From Caulobacter sp. 602-2 (lineage in GTDB: Bacteria > Pseudomonadota > Alphaproteobacteria > Caulobacterales > Caulobacteraceae), in assembly GCF_011043625.1 (NCBI RefSeq), contig NZ_JAAKGT010000005.1, forward strand, positions 248,001-312,000: DNA of 64,000 nt, written 5' to 3'. The position numbers and the translations under genes were made by a program. The notes under the pieces were generated by a model. That model made no database searches. It was not told the origin of the DNA and was given only the letters and a program-made list of their open reading frames with translations. Numbering within the stretch: the stretch's first letter is position 1; every line of letters starts with the position of its first letter. This document shows, piece after piece, positions 1 to 8,488 of the stretch.

Positions 1-606
1 GAGGAGATCGCCGAGCCCTGGATCAAGGCCACGATCTTCACCCCGGACGAGTACCTGGGCGGCGTCATCAAGCTCTGCCAGGACCGTCGCGGCATGCAGC
101 GCGAACTGTCCTACGTCGGCAACCGCGCCATGGTCGTCTACGACCTGCCGCTGAACGAGGTGGTGTTCGACTTCTACGATCGCCTGAAGTCGATCTCGAA
201 GGGCTACGCCAGCTTCGACTACGCCCTGGAAGACTATCGCGCCGGCGACCTGGTGAAGATGTCGATCCTGGTCAACAGCGAGCCGGTCGACGCCCTGTCG
301 ATGCTGGTCCACCGCAGCCGCGCCGAAAGCCGCGGCCGCGGCATGTGCGAGAAGATGAAGGAGCTCATCCCGCAGCACATGTTCGTCATCCCGATCCAGG
401 CGGCCATCGGCGGCCGGATCATCGCCCGCGAGACCGTCCGCGCCCTGCGCAAGGACGTGACCGCCAAGTGCTACGGCGGCGACGCCTCGCGTAAGCGGAA
501 ACTTCTGGACAAGCAGAAGGAAGGCAAGAAGCGGATGCGGCAGTTCGGCAAGGTCGAGATCCCGCAGGAAGCCTTCATCGCCGCCCTCAAGATGGACGAG
601 GATTGA
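1..606 (+). CDS. lepA: Elongation factor 4 (LepA), C-terminal part
   Basis: Ribosome back-translocating GTPase LepA/EF-4, cut by the left edge of the window. The 201 residues present cover the end of the EF-G-like domain V and the LepA-specific C-terminal domain. The GTPase domain, about two thirds of the usual 600-residue protein, lies outside. The segments [34 protein letters not shown] and the Lys/Arg-rich tail around [15 protein letters not shown] are characteristic of LepA. The frame is open from base 1, so no start is visible. A hairpin with a T-run follows the stop. Confidence 0.97.
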   Translation, partial: EEIAEPWIKATIFTPDEYLGGVIKLCQDRRGMQRELSYVGNRAMVVYDLPLNEVVFDFYDRLKSISKGYASFDYALEDYRAGDLVKMSILVNSEPVDALSMLVHRSRAESRGRGMCEKMKELIPQHMFVIPIQAAIGGRIIARETVRALRKDVTAKCYGGDASRKRKLLDKQKEGKKRMRQFGKVEIPQEAFIAALKMDED

Positions 607-656
607 TCGGCGGAGGGCCCCGCCCTCCCCCGCCTTGTGCGAAATTTCCTATTCCG

Positions 657-694
657 AAAGCCGCGGCCATCCATTGTGGGTGAGCCGCGGTTTT
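657..694 (+). terminator. Rho-independent terminator after lepA
   Basis: Seven-base arms CCGCGGC (661-667) and GCCGCGG (684-690) enclose a 16-base loop and are followed at once by TTTTCATTT. Flanking A and T bases can extend the stem. A second GC-rich hairpin (GGAGGGC 612-618 / GCCCTCC 622-628) lies just after the lepA stop. The pair separates lepA from the following rebB-like gene. Confidence 0.65.
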
Positions 695-730
695 CATTTG
701 AAGGCCGCCTGATCCAGCACGGAGACGACC

Positions 731-1276
731 ATGGCCTTCCCGACCAACGTCAATGACCAGATCACCGACTCCGTCAGCCAGGTGAACACCAAAGTTCTGG
801 GCGACGCGCCCGCCATGGCCATGGGCAATCTGTTCCAGGCGACCGCTCAGGCCCTGGCGAACGCCGCCCACAACGCGACGGAAAGCCAGCAGCAGGCCAA
901 CGTGACGACACAGGCCTCGACGACGCAGGGCGTCTCGACGCTGCTGTCGGTCGACACCGCCAGCGCCGGCGAGGCGACCCGGACCATCTTCGCCGCCGCC
1001 CCGCCTGCCCCGCCTGCCCCGCCGAGCGAACCCTCCGAGGCGGCGATACAACAGGCCCTCGAAGCCGCCATGGCGGCGAATGAGGCGGCGATGCAGGCGG
1101 CCAACCAAGCCGTCCAAGCCGCCATGGCGTCGGCGAACGCGGCAGTGCAGGCGGCGATGCAACAGGCCGCCCAAGCCCTGCAAGCCGCCATGACCCAGAC
1201 CCAGGCCGCAGCCCAAGCCCAAGCCGCGACCGCAGCCGCCCTGGCGGCTGCGGCGGGGACCCTTCCGGAAGACTAG
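731..1276 (+). CDS. RebB-family R-body protein with Ala-rich C-terminal extension
   Basis: A 181-residue protein. Residues 1 to about 78 resemble the RebB / 'killing trait' domain: an N-terminal FPTNVNDQITDSVSQVN segment, then a helix rich in Ala, Gln and Asn. RebB proteins are structural subunits of R-bodies, the coiled protein ribbons known from Caedibacter. After a short Pro hinge (PPAPPAPP, about residues 91-98) comes a long Ala/Gln/Met helix with repeated QAAM-like units and no transmembrane segment. A GGAG at 721-724 sets the start. No second reb gene or R-body regulator is nearby, so this is an orphan. The family call is from recognition and the function here is inferred. Confidence 0.72.
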   Translation: MAFPTNVNDQITDSVSQVNTKVLGDAPAMAMGNLFQATAQALANAAHNATESQQQANVTTQASTTQGVSTLLSVDTASAGEATRTIFAAAPPAPPAPPSEPSEAAIQQALEAAMAANEAAMQAANQAVQAAMASANAAVQAAMQQAAQALQAAMTQTQAAAQAQAATAAALAAAAGTLPED

Positions 1277-1337
1277 GGTCGGTCCTCAATTGGCCGAGGG
1301 CAATGAGTTATCTGTTTCAATAGCTTATAGCAGTTGT

Positions 1338-1450
1338 CATCCCGGCCGCAGCGCAGCGGAGCGCCGGGATCTCCCACAGTTCAGAACCTGCCGACCTGGG
1401 AGCTCCCGGCTCTACGGATCGCTGACGCGCTCCTCCGGCCGGGAAGACAC
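1338..1450. repeat. GTCATCCCGG-type intergenic palindromic repeat
   Basis: The gap between rebB and the peroxidase gene holds TCATCCCGGCCGCAGCGCAG followed by partly complementary GC-rich segments such as CGCCGGGATCT and CCTCCGGCCGGGAAGACA. The same TCATCCCGG / CCGGGATGA words build the larger hairpin at 58524-58623, so both belong to one dispersed family. The short ORF over this copy looks like a by-product of the repeat. Confidence 0.55.
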
Positions 1451-1480
1451 GTTTCTTTGCACGCCAATTGAGGCCAGACC

Positions 1481-2488
1481 CTAGGGCCCGCAACCCGGCT
1501 TAGGCAGGGAAAACCGTGGGTCCGTAACGAAGGTCTCGTCGGTCAGCGTATCCAGGAACGCGACGAGTTCCGCCACCTCGCGATTCCCCAGCCGCATCGC
1601 TGCGCGATGCCGGCGGATCGCAGTCTCCAGCGTCGGGGCCGAGCCGTCGTGCAGGTAAGGCGCGCTCAGCGCCACATTGCGCAGGCTCGGCGTACGGAAG
1701 CGCCCAGCGTCAGCCGCCTTGCCGGTGACGTCGCCTAGTCCCCGGTCGCCGGCGAAGGGAGCATCGATGCGGTGGAAGCGGGGCTTGTCAGCGTCGGTGA
1801 ACAGCGGGCCGGCGTGGCAGCCGGCGCAGTTGGCCTTGAACAGCCGCTCGCCGCGCTCGGCCTCGGCCGACGCTACGACGGCCTGTCCCCGGCGCCGCTG
1901 GTCATAGGGACTGTCGAACGACACCAGCGTGCGCTGGAAGGCGGCCAGGGCCTTGGCGATGGTGGACATGCTGACCTCGCCGCCCGCCTCGGGAAAGGCC
2001 TCGCCGAACATCTTGCGATAGCAGGCCTGGCCCGCCAGGCGCGCGGTCAGCACCGCCTCCTGGCCGGCGAAGCCCATCTCGACCGGCTTGCTCCCGGCGA
2101 TCGGGATCAGGGCCTGGGCCTCCAGCGTCTTCACGCCGGGATCGCCCCAGGTCAGGGCGCCATGCCAACCCACATTGGCCAGGGTCTGGACGTTGCGCTT
2201 GCCCGGGTCGCCATGCACGCCCGGATGGGTGCGGTTGCTGTCGGTGAAACCGCGCCGCTGCTCGTGGCAGGTGGCGCAGGACATCGTGCCGTCGATCGAG
2301 AGGTCGGCGTCGTAGAACAGCTTGCGGCCCAGCGCGACCTTGGCGTCCGACATCGGATTGTCGACCGGGACCGGCGGCGGCGCGACGCCCGGCGGCAGTT
2401 TCCACTCGAACGCCGCCGGCGCGAAGGCGGCCGTCAGCAGCAGGCCGGCGACGAGCGCCAGCGCCTTGCCGTAAGCCTCCAGCCGCAC
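1481..2488 (-). CDS. Di-haem cytochrome c peroxidase (MauG/CcpA family)
   Basis: Exported protein of 335 residues with an N-terminal hydrophobic signal (about residues 8-26). It has two haem c attachment motifs, CATCH at 71-75 and CAGCH at 221-225, spaced as in bacterial di-haem peroxidases. The family reduces hydrogen peroxide in the periplasm with electrons from small cytochromes, or oxidises a partner as MauG does. The start is GTG at 2488, preceded by AAGGAG. It lies last in a minus-strand unit behind a small secreted protein and a TonB receptor, which suggests a role tied to the imported substrate or metal. Substrate unknown. Confidence 0.88.
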   Translation of the reverse strand: MRLEAYGKALALVAGLLLTAAFAPAAFEWKLPPGVAPPPVPVDNPMSDAKVALGRKLFYDADLSIDGTMSCATCHEQRRGFTDSNRTHPGVHGDPGKRNVQTLANVGWHGALTWGDPGVKTLEAQALIPIAGSKPVEMGFAGQEAVLTARLAGQACYRKMFGEAFPEAGGEVSMSTIAKALAAFQRTLVSFDSPYDQRRRGQAVVASAEAERGERLFKANCAGCHAGPLFTDADKPRFHRIDAPFAGDRGLGDVTGKAADAGRFRTPSLRNVALSAPYLHDGSAPTLETAIRRHRAAMRLGNREVAELVAFLDTLTDETFVTDPRFSLPKPGCGP

Positions 2489-2508
2489 GTCCCCTCTCCT
2501 TCGCCGGG

Positions 2509-3033
2509 TCAGGGCTTGCGGGCGACCATGATCGGCAGCTCAGCCTGGGCGTTGGCCGAGATCTGGATCACATAGTCGCCGGGCGGAAGATCGAAGGTCA
2601 CCATCTTTCGCACGGTCGAGCAGGCCGGGCCCCGGCCGTGGGCGGTCGAGCGCTGGGCCGCGCCGTCCTTCAGCACGTCGATCCAGGCGCCCGTTCCCAG
2701 GGCGATCACGTAAGAGCCGGCCGTCTCGACCTTCAGCGAGAACAGGCCGCCCTTGCTGACCGTGCCGCCGGGCTTTTCCGGCTGGACCGCATAGGCCACG
2801 TCGGGCGTGGCCGCCAGCGCCGCCGCATAGGCCTTGCCGGGAACCAGCACGGCCTTGGAGAGGCCGTCGGCCGAGGTCGCCGCCGCAAGCGGAACCTTGG
2901 CCGACCACGCCGCCAGCTCGGGAGGCAGGCCGGCCTCGACGCCAGGCGCGCAAGCGGCGTCCGGCATGGTCTGGGCGAAGGCGGCGGGTGCGGCCAGGAC
3001 GAGGCTAGCGGCCAGGATCAGGGCGAGACGCAT
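2509..3033 (-). CDS. Small secreted protein between TonB receptor and di-haem peroxidase
   Basis: A 174-residue protein with a clear signal peptide (Ala/Leu-rich, cleavage near AFA-QT, residue 20). The mature part has two cysteines and beta-rich segments such as GGLFSLKVETAGSYVIALG and VTFDLPPGDYVIQISANA. These suggest a small periplasmic beta-sandwich binding protein. I do not recognise a named family. The start at 3033 follows GGAG; the frame continues upstream, but that part overlaps the receptor gene. It sits 12 bases after the receptor stop and 20 bases before the peroxidase start, so the three are probably co-transcribed. Confidence 0.75.
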   Translation of the reverse strand: MRLALILAASLVLAAPAAFAQTMPDAACAPGVEAGLPPELAAWSAKVPLAAATSADGLSKAVLVPGKAYAAALAATPDVAYAVQPEKPGGTVSKGGLFSLKVETAGSYVIALGTGAWIDVLKDGAAQRSTAHGRGPACSTVRKMVTFDLPPGDYVIQISANAQAELPIMVARKP

Positions 3034-3044
3034 GGGGGGGCTCC

Positions 3045-5072
3045 TCAGAACTTGACCCGCAGGTCGGCGCGGAAGTTGCGGCCTTCCTCGGGGAAGCCGT
3101 CGACCAATTGGTACTTCTGGTCCAGCAGGTTGCGGGCGCCGACGATGACGTCGATCTTCGGCGTCACCGTCACCTGGGCCGTCAGGTTGGCCAGCACGTA
3201 GCCGCCGGTGCGGTAGTAGCGGGCGGGGCTGACCAGTGAGCTCGAGGTCACCGTCCAGCGCTTGGACGCCGTCTCCAGGCTGGACGTCAGCGAGATGCGG
3301 TCGTTCAGCGTCCAGTCGGCATAGACGAACAGCTTGTGGTCGGGCGTGCCGGTGGGGCGGAAGGCGGCGTTGGTCGGGTCGGTCAGCTTGCGGTGCAGGT
3401 AGGTGTAGTTGCCGCCCAGCGTCAGGTGGTCGCTGGCCTTGAAGGTCGCCGCGCCTTCCAGGCCGTAGTACTCGCCGTCGCCGGCGTTCTTGGTCTGGTT
3501 GACGGTGCCGTAGGGCGCGCCCAGCGCCACCGGGATCAGGATCAGGGCGTCGCGTACGTCGCTGTAGAACACCGCCCCCTCGATCTTCAGCAGCGGCGTG
3601 AAGTCGACCGAGCCGCCCAGCTCGTAGTTGATCGCCCGCTCGGCCTTGACGTCGGGATTGGGCACAGCCTGGCCCATGCGGGCGCTGTAGCGCTCGAACA
3701 GGGTCGGGAAGCGGGCGCGCGACGAGACGCTGCCGTGCAGTTGCACGTCGGGCAGCGGCCGCCAGACCAGCGCCGCCTGGCCGTTCCAGGCCACGTCGTC
3801 GGTCAGCGGATAGAAGACGAAGGCGTTCGAGTTGTAGTCCTGGGCCTGGTTCAGGTCGCGGCGGTCGCGCGAGACGCCCACCACCAGGTCGACCTTGTCG
3901 CCGAACCGCTGGGTGTCCTCCAGGGCGATCGAGGTGGTGTCCTCGACGACCGTCTGGCGCGGCTCGGTCCCGGCCGGGGCGAAGCTCTGCTGCCATTCGA
4001 CATGCTTGTCGCGGCGATAGAAGGCGGCGGCCTTCAGGGTGTTGGACGCAGTGACGTCGACGTCCAGCTCCAGGTTCCCGCCATAGGCCACGTCGTCATA
4101 GTAGGAGCGGAAGGCCCGCCCCAGGGTCTGGCTGTTCTGGCGGGCGTTGTCCCACGAGAAGAGCGCGTTCTCGAAGGTGTTGCGATAGACGCGCGCCTTC
4201 AGCACGGCGTTGTCGGCGATCTTCGTGCGGGTCAGCAGGGCCAGGCTGTCGATGTTCCAATAGGGCCACGACCAGTAGCGGGTGCTGGCCGTGTCGGTGA
4301 CGTGATAGGGCGCGTTCTTCTCGCCCTCCTGCCGGGTGTAGGTGAGCGAGTATTCGTCGTCAGCGTTGGGCGTGAAGCCGGCCTTGAGGTTGACCCGCCA
4401 GTCCTCGTTTTCGGAGTGGTCGCGATTGCCGCCGTTCTCCAGCGCCGTGGCCCTGTAGTCATCGGGCAGCTTCCAGTGGGTGCGCTCGCTGCGCGCGCCG
4501 CTGGCCTGGACGTAGAACCTGTCGGTCTTGCCGCCGATCCGGCCCGAGACGGTGTTGCTGCTTAGCGAGCCGTCGCCGTCGAAGCCCGCGCCCAGGCGGA
4601 TCTCGCCCTCGAAGGGCTTGGCCGGCTTGCGGGTGACCAGGTTGATGGCGCCGCCCAGGCCGCCCGGGCCGTCGAGCACCGAGACATAGCCCTTGGAAAC
4701 CTGGACCTCGGAAAGGTCGGCGGTGAGGAACCTGGCGAAGTCGATGCGGTTGTCGGCCGGCAGGAACACCCGCACCCCGTCGATCGACAGGGTGGTCTGG
4801 AAGCGGTCGAAGCCGCGGATGAACACCAGCCGCTCGTTGCGCGAGCCGCCGCTGTTACCCGCCGCCGCGCCGGGGATCAGGTCCAGCGCCTGGTCGACGC
4901 TGGCCTTGTCGAACTTGCGCAAGGTCTCGCCCTTGACCGTGCTGCCGCCGATCGTCTCGCCAGCGGCGTTGCGGGCGGTCACCTGCACCTCGCCCAGCGC
5001 ATAGACGTCGCCCTGGGCGTGGGCGGCGCCGGCCAGCAGCGAACCGGCGAGCAGTACGGAGCGAAACAGCAT
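3045..5072 (-). CDS. TonB-dependent outer-membrane receptor
   Basis: A 675-residue receptor: signal peptide (about 1-19, ending AHAQG), a plug domain (about 30-150, with LGEVQVTARNA, VDQALDLIPGA and the typical LDGPGGLGGAINLVTRKP), then a 22-strand barrel ending in Phe (NFRADLRVKF). Such receptors take up siderophores, metals or other scarce ligands using TonB energy. The upstream operator-like palindrome and downstream peroxidase point to metal- or haem-type regulation, but the ligand cannot be read from the sequence. GAGAGGA precedes the ATG at 5072. Confidence 0.93.
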   Translation of the reverse strand: MLFRSVLLAGSLLAGAAHAQGDVYALGEVQVTARNAAGETIGGSTVKGETLRKFDKASVDQALDLIPGAAAGNSGGSRNERLVFIRGFDRFQTTLSIDGVRVFLPADNRIDFARFLTADLSEVQVSKGYVSVLDGPGGLGGAINLVTRKPAKPFEGEIRLGAGFDGDGSLSSNTVSGRIGGKTDRFYVQASGARSERTHWKLPDDYRATALENGGNRDHSENEDWRVNLKAGFTPNADDEYSLTYTRQEGEKNAPYHVTDTASTRYWSWPYWNIDSLALLTRTKIADNAVLKARVYRNTFENALFSWDNARQNSQTLGRAFRSYYDDVAYGGNLELDVDVTASNTLKAAAFYRRDKHVEWQQSFAPAGTEPRQTVVEDTTSIALEDTQRFGDKVDLVVGVSRDRRDLNQAQDYNSNAFVFYPLTDDVAWNGQAALVWRPLPDVQLHGSVSSRARFPTLFERYSARMGQAVPNPDVKAERAINYELGGSVDFTPLLKIEGAVFYSDVRDALILIPVALGAPYGTVNQTKNAGDGEYYGLEGAATFKASDHLTLGGNYTYLHRKLTDPTNAAFRPTGTPDHKLFVYADWTLNDRISLTSSLETASKRWTVTSSSLVSPARYYRTGGYVLANLTAQVTVTPKIDVIVGARNLLDQKYQLVDGFPEEGRNFRADLRVKF

Positions 5073-5080
5073 GAAATCCT

Positions 5081-5109
5081 CTCGTTATGTAAATCGACTA
5101 CATAACGAG
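5081..5109. promoter_or_regulatory. Operator-like perfect inverted repeat in the receptor leader
   Basis: CTCGTTATGTA (5081-5091) and TACATAACGAG (5099-5109) are exact reverse complements separated by 7 bases. The repeat begins 8 bases upstream of the receptor ATG and covers its GAGAGGA ribosome-binding region. It lies between the receptor and the divergent GST gene. A dimeric repressor of the Fur/Zur type, or another metalloregulator, would fit. The half-site GTTATGTA spaced this way is not a textbook Zur or Fur box. Confidence 0.6.
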
Positions 5110-5194
5110 TCGCGAGACGCCTCGCCTTGAAGAATTTCTCCACCGGCGCGTGAAACCGACAATGCTAGAGATCGCAGCGTCAATGGAGGCCTCC

Positions 5195-5821
5195 ATGCTC
5201 AAGATACTGGGCCGCACCTCGTCGCTGAACGTCCGCAAGGTGCTGTGGACCTGCGGCGAACTCGATCTCGCCTATGAGCGCGAGGACTGGGGCATGGGCT
5301 ACGCCTCGACGAGCGACCCGGCCTTCCTGGCGCTCAATCCCAACGCCCTGGTGCCGGTGCTGATCGACGAGCACGGCCCGCTTTGGGAATCGAACACCAT
5401 CTGCCGCTACCTCGCCTCGCGTCACGTCGGCGGCGAGGCCCTGCTGCCCACGCAGCCGCGCGGCCGGGCCGCCGTCGAGCAGTGGATGGACTGGCAGGCC
5501 ACCGAGCTCAACACCGCCTGGCGCTACGCCTTCGCGGGCCTCGTGCGGCGGATGCCCGGCTTCGACGACGCAGGCCAGATCGCCGCCAGCGTCCGCGCCT
5601 GGAACGGCGCCATGGCCCTGCTCGACCGCCAGCTGGACCGCACCGGCGCCTTCGCCGCCGGCGAGGCCTTCACCCTGGCCGACGTGGTGCTGGGCGTCTC
5701 CGTCCACCGCTGGGCCGCCTCGCCCATCGACCGCGACGCCCTGCCGGCGGTCGAGGCCTACTACGCCCGCCTGAAGACCCGCGAGGCGTTCGGTCCGTGG
5801 GCGCTGCCTGAGGTTCCGTAG
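5195..5821 (+). CDS. Glutathione S-transferase family protein
   Basis: A 208-residue cytosolic GST. The thioredoxin-like N domain (about 1-80) carries TSSLNVRKVLW near the glutathione site and the family motif NALVPVLID followed by LWESNTICRYL, whose Glu-Ser pair binds the gamma-glutamyl part of glutathione. The helical C domain has FTLADVVLGV, the usual N-capping/hydrophobic-staple motif. The start at 5195 is chosen because GGAGG lies 5 bases upstream; an in-frame ATG at 5150 would add 15 residues that do not resemble GSTs. It is divergent from the TonB receptor gene. Substrate unknown. Confidence 0.9.
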   Translation: MLKILGRTSSLNVRKVLWTCGELDLAYEREDWGMGYASTSDPAFLALNPNALVPVLIDEHGPLWESNTICRYLASRHVGGEALLPTQPRGRAAVEQWMDWQATELNTAWRYAFAGLVRRMPGFDDAGQIAASVRAWNGAMALLDRQLDRTGAFAAGEAFTLADVVLGVSVHRWAASPIDRDALPAVEAYYARLKTREAFGPWALPEVP

Positions 5822-5930
5822 ATCGGCAGACATTGCCGCGAAGGCCCTCAGCGCTTATTGTATGTTGCAAATGGACTGGGGTTTCTCGGTCGGCGTTGGG
5901 CTCCTGGGATATCTCGGGGGCCCTTCTGCT

Positions 5931-6665
5931 TCATGGAAATGTCTTCAGGCCGCCGAACGCCATTTTGGGTCGAAGAATTTCGAACGCCCTGTTCTCTTGC
6001 AGCGGCCGCAAGACCTTCAATCCTATCGGTCTGGCCATCAGGTCCGCCAACTGCAGGCCCGATGAATTGCTCTTCTTGTCGATGAAGAGCGGCTCCCAGA
6101 GAACCTGCCTGAAATCGGGTTGCCGATAGCCCCAGCGCACTTCGTTGGCGACAATACGCCGAAAGTGCAGCTCCAAGGCCGCATCCTCCTTCCGCCCACG
6201 GCCTTCAAAGACCACGTGTACGAGCCGCCCCGCCTGTCCCAGTGCAAGAAGGCGCTCCAGCAACTTCTCCAGACAAAAGTGCAAGGCGAGTTCGTAGGGG
6301 CTCCACGGATCGGCATAACGATGCACCAGCCGAACCTTGTCGATCACGGCCGCGATGATCTCAAAGTCACCAACGGCCACGATCTCATTGATACGCTCGA
6401 TAAAAGCCTCTCGTGTCTCCACATTCGTCTGGAGGAAGGCGAAGGCGTTCTGCTGACGGCGAATGTCACGTTCGTGCAAGATCAGCTGATCATGTCCGAC
6501 GAAGTCAAACTTCAGGCGCTGCAAACGAGGCACAATCGTTTCCGCATAGGCATCCTTGCCGACCAGGACAGCATTCAGGACGAATAGCGGAAAGGTCGGG
6601 TCCGGGTTTTCCAGGACCGGCGACCCGCTCTCGTCGGCGAACACGATGTAGTCCGCAAATCTCAA
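5931..6665 (-). CDS. DUF3800 domain protein
   Basis: A 244-residue protein that opens with FADYIVFADESGSP and closes with GLQLADLMARPIG. These two acidic motifs are typical of DUF3800 proteins, which are thought to have an RNase H-like fold and often occur in mobile or defence-related settings. I chose TTG at 6665 because GGGAG lies 6 bases upstream and the DES motif then falls at residues 11-13, the usual place. An in-frame ATG at 6746 would add a basic 27-residue leader. The region is visibly poorer in GC than its neighbours, suggesting acquisition by transfer. Molecular function not established. Confidence 0.8.
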   Translation of the reverse strand: MRFADYIVFADESGSPVLENPDPTFPLFVLNAVLVGKDAYAETIVPRLQRLKFDFVGHDQLILHERDIRRQQNAFAFLQTNVETREAFIERINEIVAVGDFEIIAAVIDKVRLVHRYADPWSPYELALHFCLEKLLERLLALGQAGRLVHVVFEGRGRKEDAALELHFRRIVANEVRWGYRQPDFRQVLWEPLFIDKKSNSSGLQLADLMARPIGLKVLRPLQENRAFEILRPKMAFGGLKTFP

Positions 6666-6893
6666 GGCAGCTCCCGCATGACGAGAGCCAACCCTAACCA
6701 AGGCGAGCCGCCGCTTCCAGCCTGCCCGTTTCCTGCGCAGCCTCATCGTCCGAACGCTGCGGAACGGTGATCCGCGAACCCATCCGCTCGCCACGCGAAC
6801 AAAGTGGGCGGCGGGGGCGCAAGGCGCCCTGCTTAGCTCGGTCCCGCGAGCCGTCCGGTCGCGGGCGGCGGCGAAGGGGATAGGGCCGAGCAT

Positions 6894-8486
6894 ATGCCAG
6901 ACGGAGTCCGCGTACCGACCAGAAGACAGCTCTTGACCGCCATCGCCCAGGTGGGCGGGACGGCGGCGCTGTACCAGGCCATGACCACCCTCGGCCACGC
7001 CGCCGAGACCCAGTTCCACGGCCCGCCCGACCTTGCGGGCGCAAGGCCCGGCGCCTCGGTGCTGGTGCTGGGGGCGGGCCTGGCCGGCCTGCTGGCGGCC
7101 TATGAACTGACCCGCGCCGGCTACAAGGTGCGGATCCTGGAGTACCAGGGCCGCGCGGGCGGCCGGAACTGGAGCCTCCGCGGGGGCGACACCTATACCG
7201 AACTGGGCGGCGCGACCCAGAAGGTCGGCTTCGCGGCCGGCAACTACTTCAACCCCGGCCCCTGGCGCATCCCGCACCATCACCGCACCCTGCTCCACTA
7301 CTGCAAGCAGTTCGGCGTGGCGCTGGAGCCGTTCATCCAGTTCAACCACAACACCTGGGTCCATTCCTCGACCGCGTTCGGCGGCAAGCCGGTGCGCTTC
7401 AAGGCGGCCGCGGCCGACTTCGAGGGCAATGTCGCCGAGCTGCTGGCGAAATCGATCAACACCAAGGCGCTGGACGACGCTGTCACGCCCGAGGATCGCG
7501 AGAAGCTTCTGGAGGCCCTGAAGGGCTGGGGCATGCTCGACGGCGACTATCGCTACGCCAAGGGCCTGCGCAGCTCGGCCCACCGCGGCTATGACCGTCC
7601 GCCCGGCGGCGGCGTGGACGGCGCGCCGATCCCGTCCGACCTCTACGCCCTGCACGACGTGCTCGATCCCCAGGTCTGGACCTCGATGGCCTTCTTCATG
7701 GGCCACGAGATGCAGACCACCATGTTCCAGCCGGTGGGCGGCATGGACATGATCGGCAAGGCCTTCGCCAAACAGGTCGAGGGCCTGACCACCTTCAACG
7801 CCAAGGTCACGAAGATCGCCCAGGACGACAAGGGCGTGGCGATCACCTTCAGCGACACCGCCACGGGCAAGGTCGAGACCGCCAAGGCCGACTGGTGCGT
7901 CTGTACGATCCCGCTTTCCATCCTCGGCCAGATCGAAAGCGAGATCAGCGACGAGCTGGCCGCCGCCATCAAGGCCGTGCCCTATTCGGGCCAGGTGAAG
8001 ATCGGCCTGGAGATGAAGCGACGCTTCTGGGAGGAGGAAGACTCCATCTACGGCGGCCACAGCTTCACCGACCAGGAGATCGCCCTGATCTCCTATCCCA
8101 ACAACAATCTGTTCGGGAACGGACCGGCCGTGTTGCTGGGGGCCTTCGCCCGCGAGATGGGGGCCTATCGCCTGGCCGGCATGACGCCGCAGCAGCGCAT
8201 CGAGGTCGCCCTGCAGCAGGGCTCGGTGCTGCACCCGCAGAGCTATCGCAAGGAGTTCGCGAACGGCGCCTCGGTGGCCTGGAGCCGCGTGCCCTGGGCC
8301 CTGGGCTGCTGCGCCCGCTGGACCGAGGAAACCCGCAAGGAACACTACCAGACCCTGGTGGCCATGGACCGCCGCATCGTGCTGGCCGGCGAGCACGCCT
8401 CGTATGTCGGCTGCTGGATGGAGGGCGCCCTGCTCTCGTCCCTCGACGCCATCACCCGCCTGCACAAGCGCGCCCTGGAGGCCTGA
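6894..8486 (+). CDS. Exported flavin amine oxidase/dehydrogenase
   Basis: A 530-residue FAD enzyme of the flavin monoamine oxidase family. The Rossmann motif GAGLAG is at 60-65, an acidic end-of-strand residue at 83, and the family motif GRAGGRNW at 86-93. The C-terminal FAD motif appears around VLAGEHASYVGCWMEGAL. The N terminus has a twin-arginine-like signal (TRRQLLTAIAQVGG, residues 9-22), so it is probably exported folded. The family oxidises primary or secondary amines. A c-type cytochrome gene begins three bases after its stop, suggesting it passes electrons to cytochrome rather than to oxygen. Substrate not predictable. Confidence 0.87.
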   Translation: MPDGVRVPTRRQLLTAIAQVGGTAALYQAMTTLGHAAETQFHGPPDLAGARPGASVLVLGAGLAGLLAAYELTRAGYKVRILEYQGRAGGRNWSLRGGDTYTELGGATQKVGFAAGNYFNPGPWRIPHHHRTLLHYCKQFGVALEPFIQFNHNTWVHSSTAFGGKPVRFKAAAADFEGNVAELLAKSINTKALDDAVTPEDREKLLEALKGWGMLDGDYRYAKGLRSSAHRGYDRPPGGGVDGAPIPSDLYALHDVLDPQVWTSMAFFMGHEMQTTMFQPVGGMDMIGKAFAKQVEGLTTFNAKVTKIAQDDKGVAITFSDTATGKVETAKADWCVCTIPLSILGQIESEISDELAAAIKAVPYSGQVKIGLEMKRRFWEEEDSIYGGHSFTDQEIALISYPNNNLFGNGPAVLLGAFAREMGAYRLAGMTPQQRIEVALQQGSVLHPQSYRKEFANGASVAWSRVPWALGCCARWTEETRKEHYQTLVAMDRRIVLAGEHASYVGCWMEGALLSSLDAITRLHKRALEA

Positions 8487-8488
8487 GC

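Noticed and set aside
847-1191. Long Ala-rich ORF opposite the RebB gene
   Set aside because: It is the complementary frame of repetitive GC-rich codons; the plus-strand gene has a ribosome-binding site and a recognisable domain.
1290-1484. 64-residue ORF between rebB and the peroxidase gene
   Set aside because: It runs through a palindromic repeat copy, has no ribosome-binding site and shows repeat-like composition.
5081-5109. Calling the palindrome a Zur or Fur box
   Set aside because: The half-sites and spacing differ from the standard boxes, so only an operator-like site is claimed.
5833-6129. Plus-strand ORFs opposite DUF3800
   Set aside because: No family signal, while the minus strand encodes both DUF3800 motifs in one frame.
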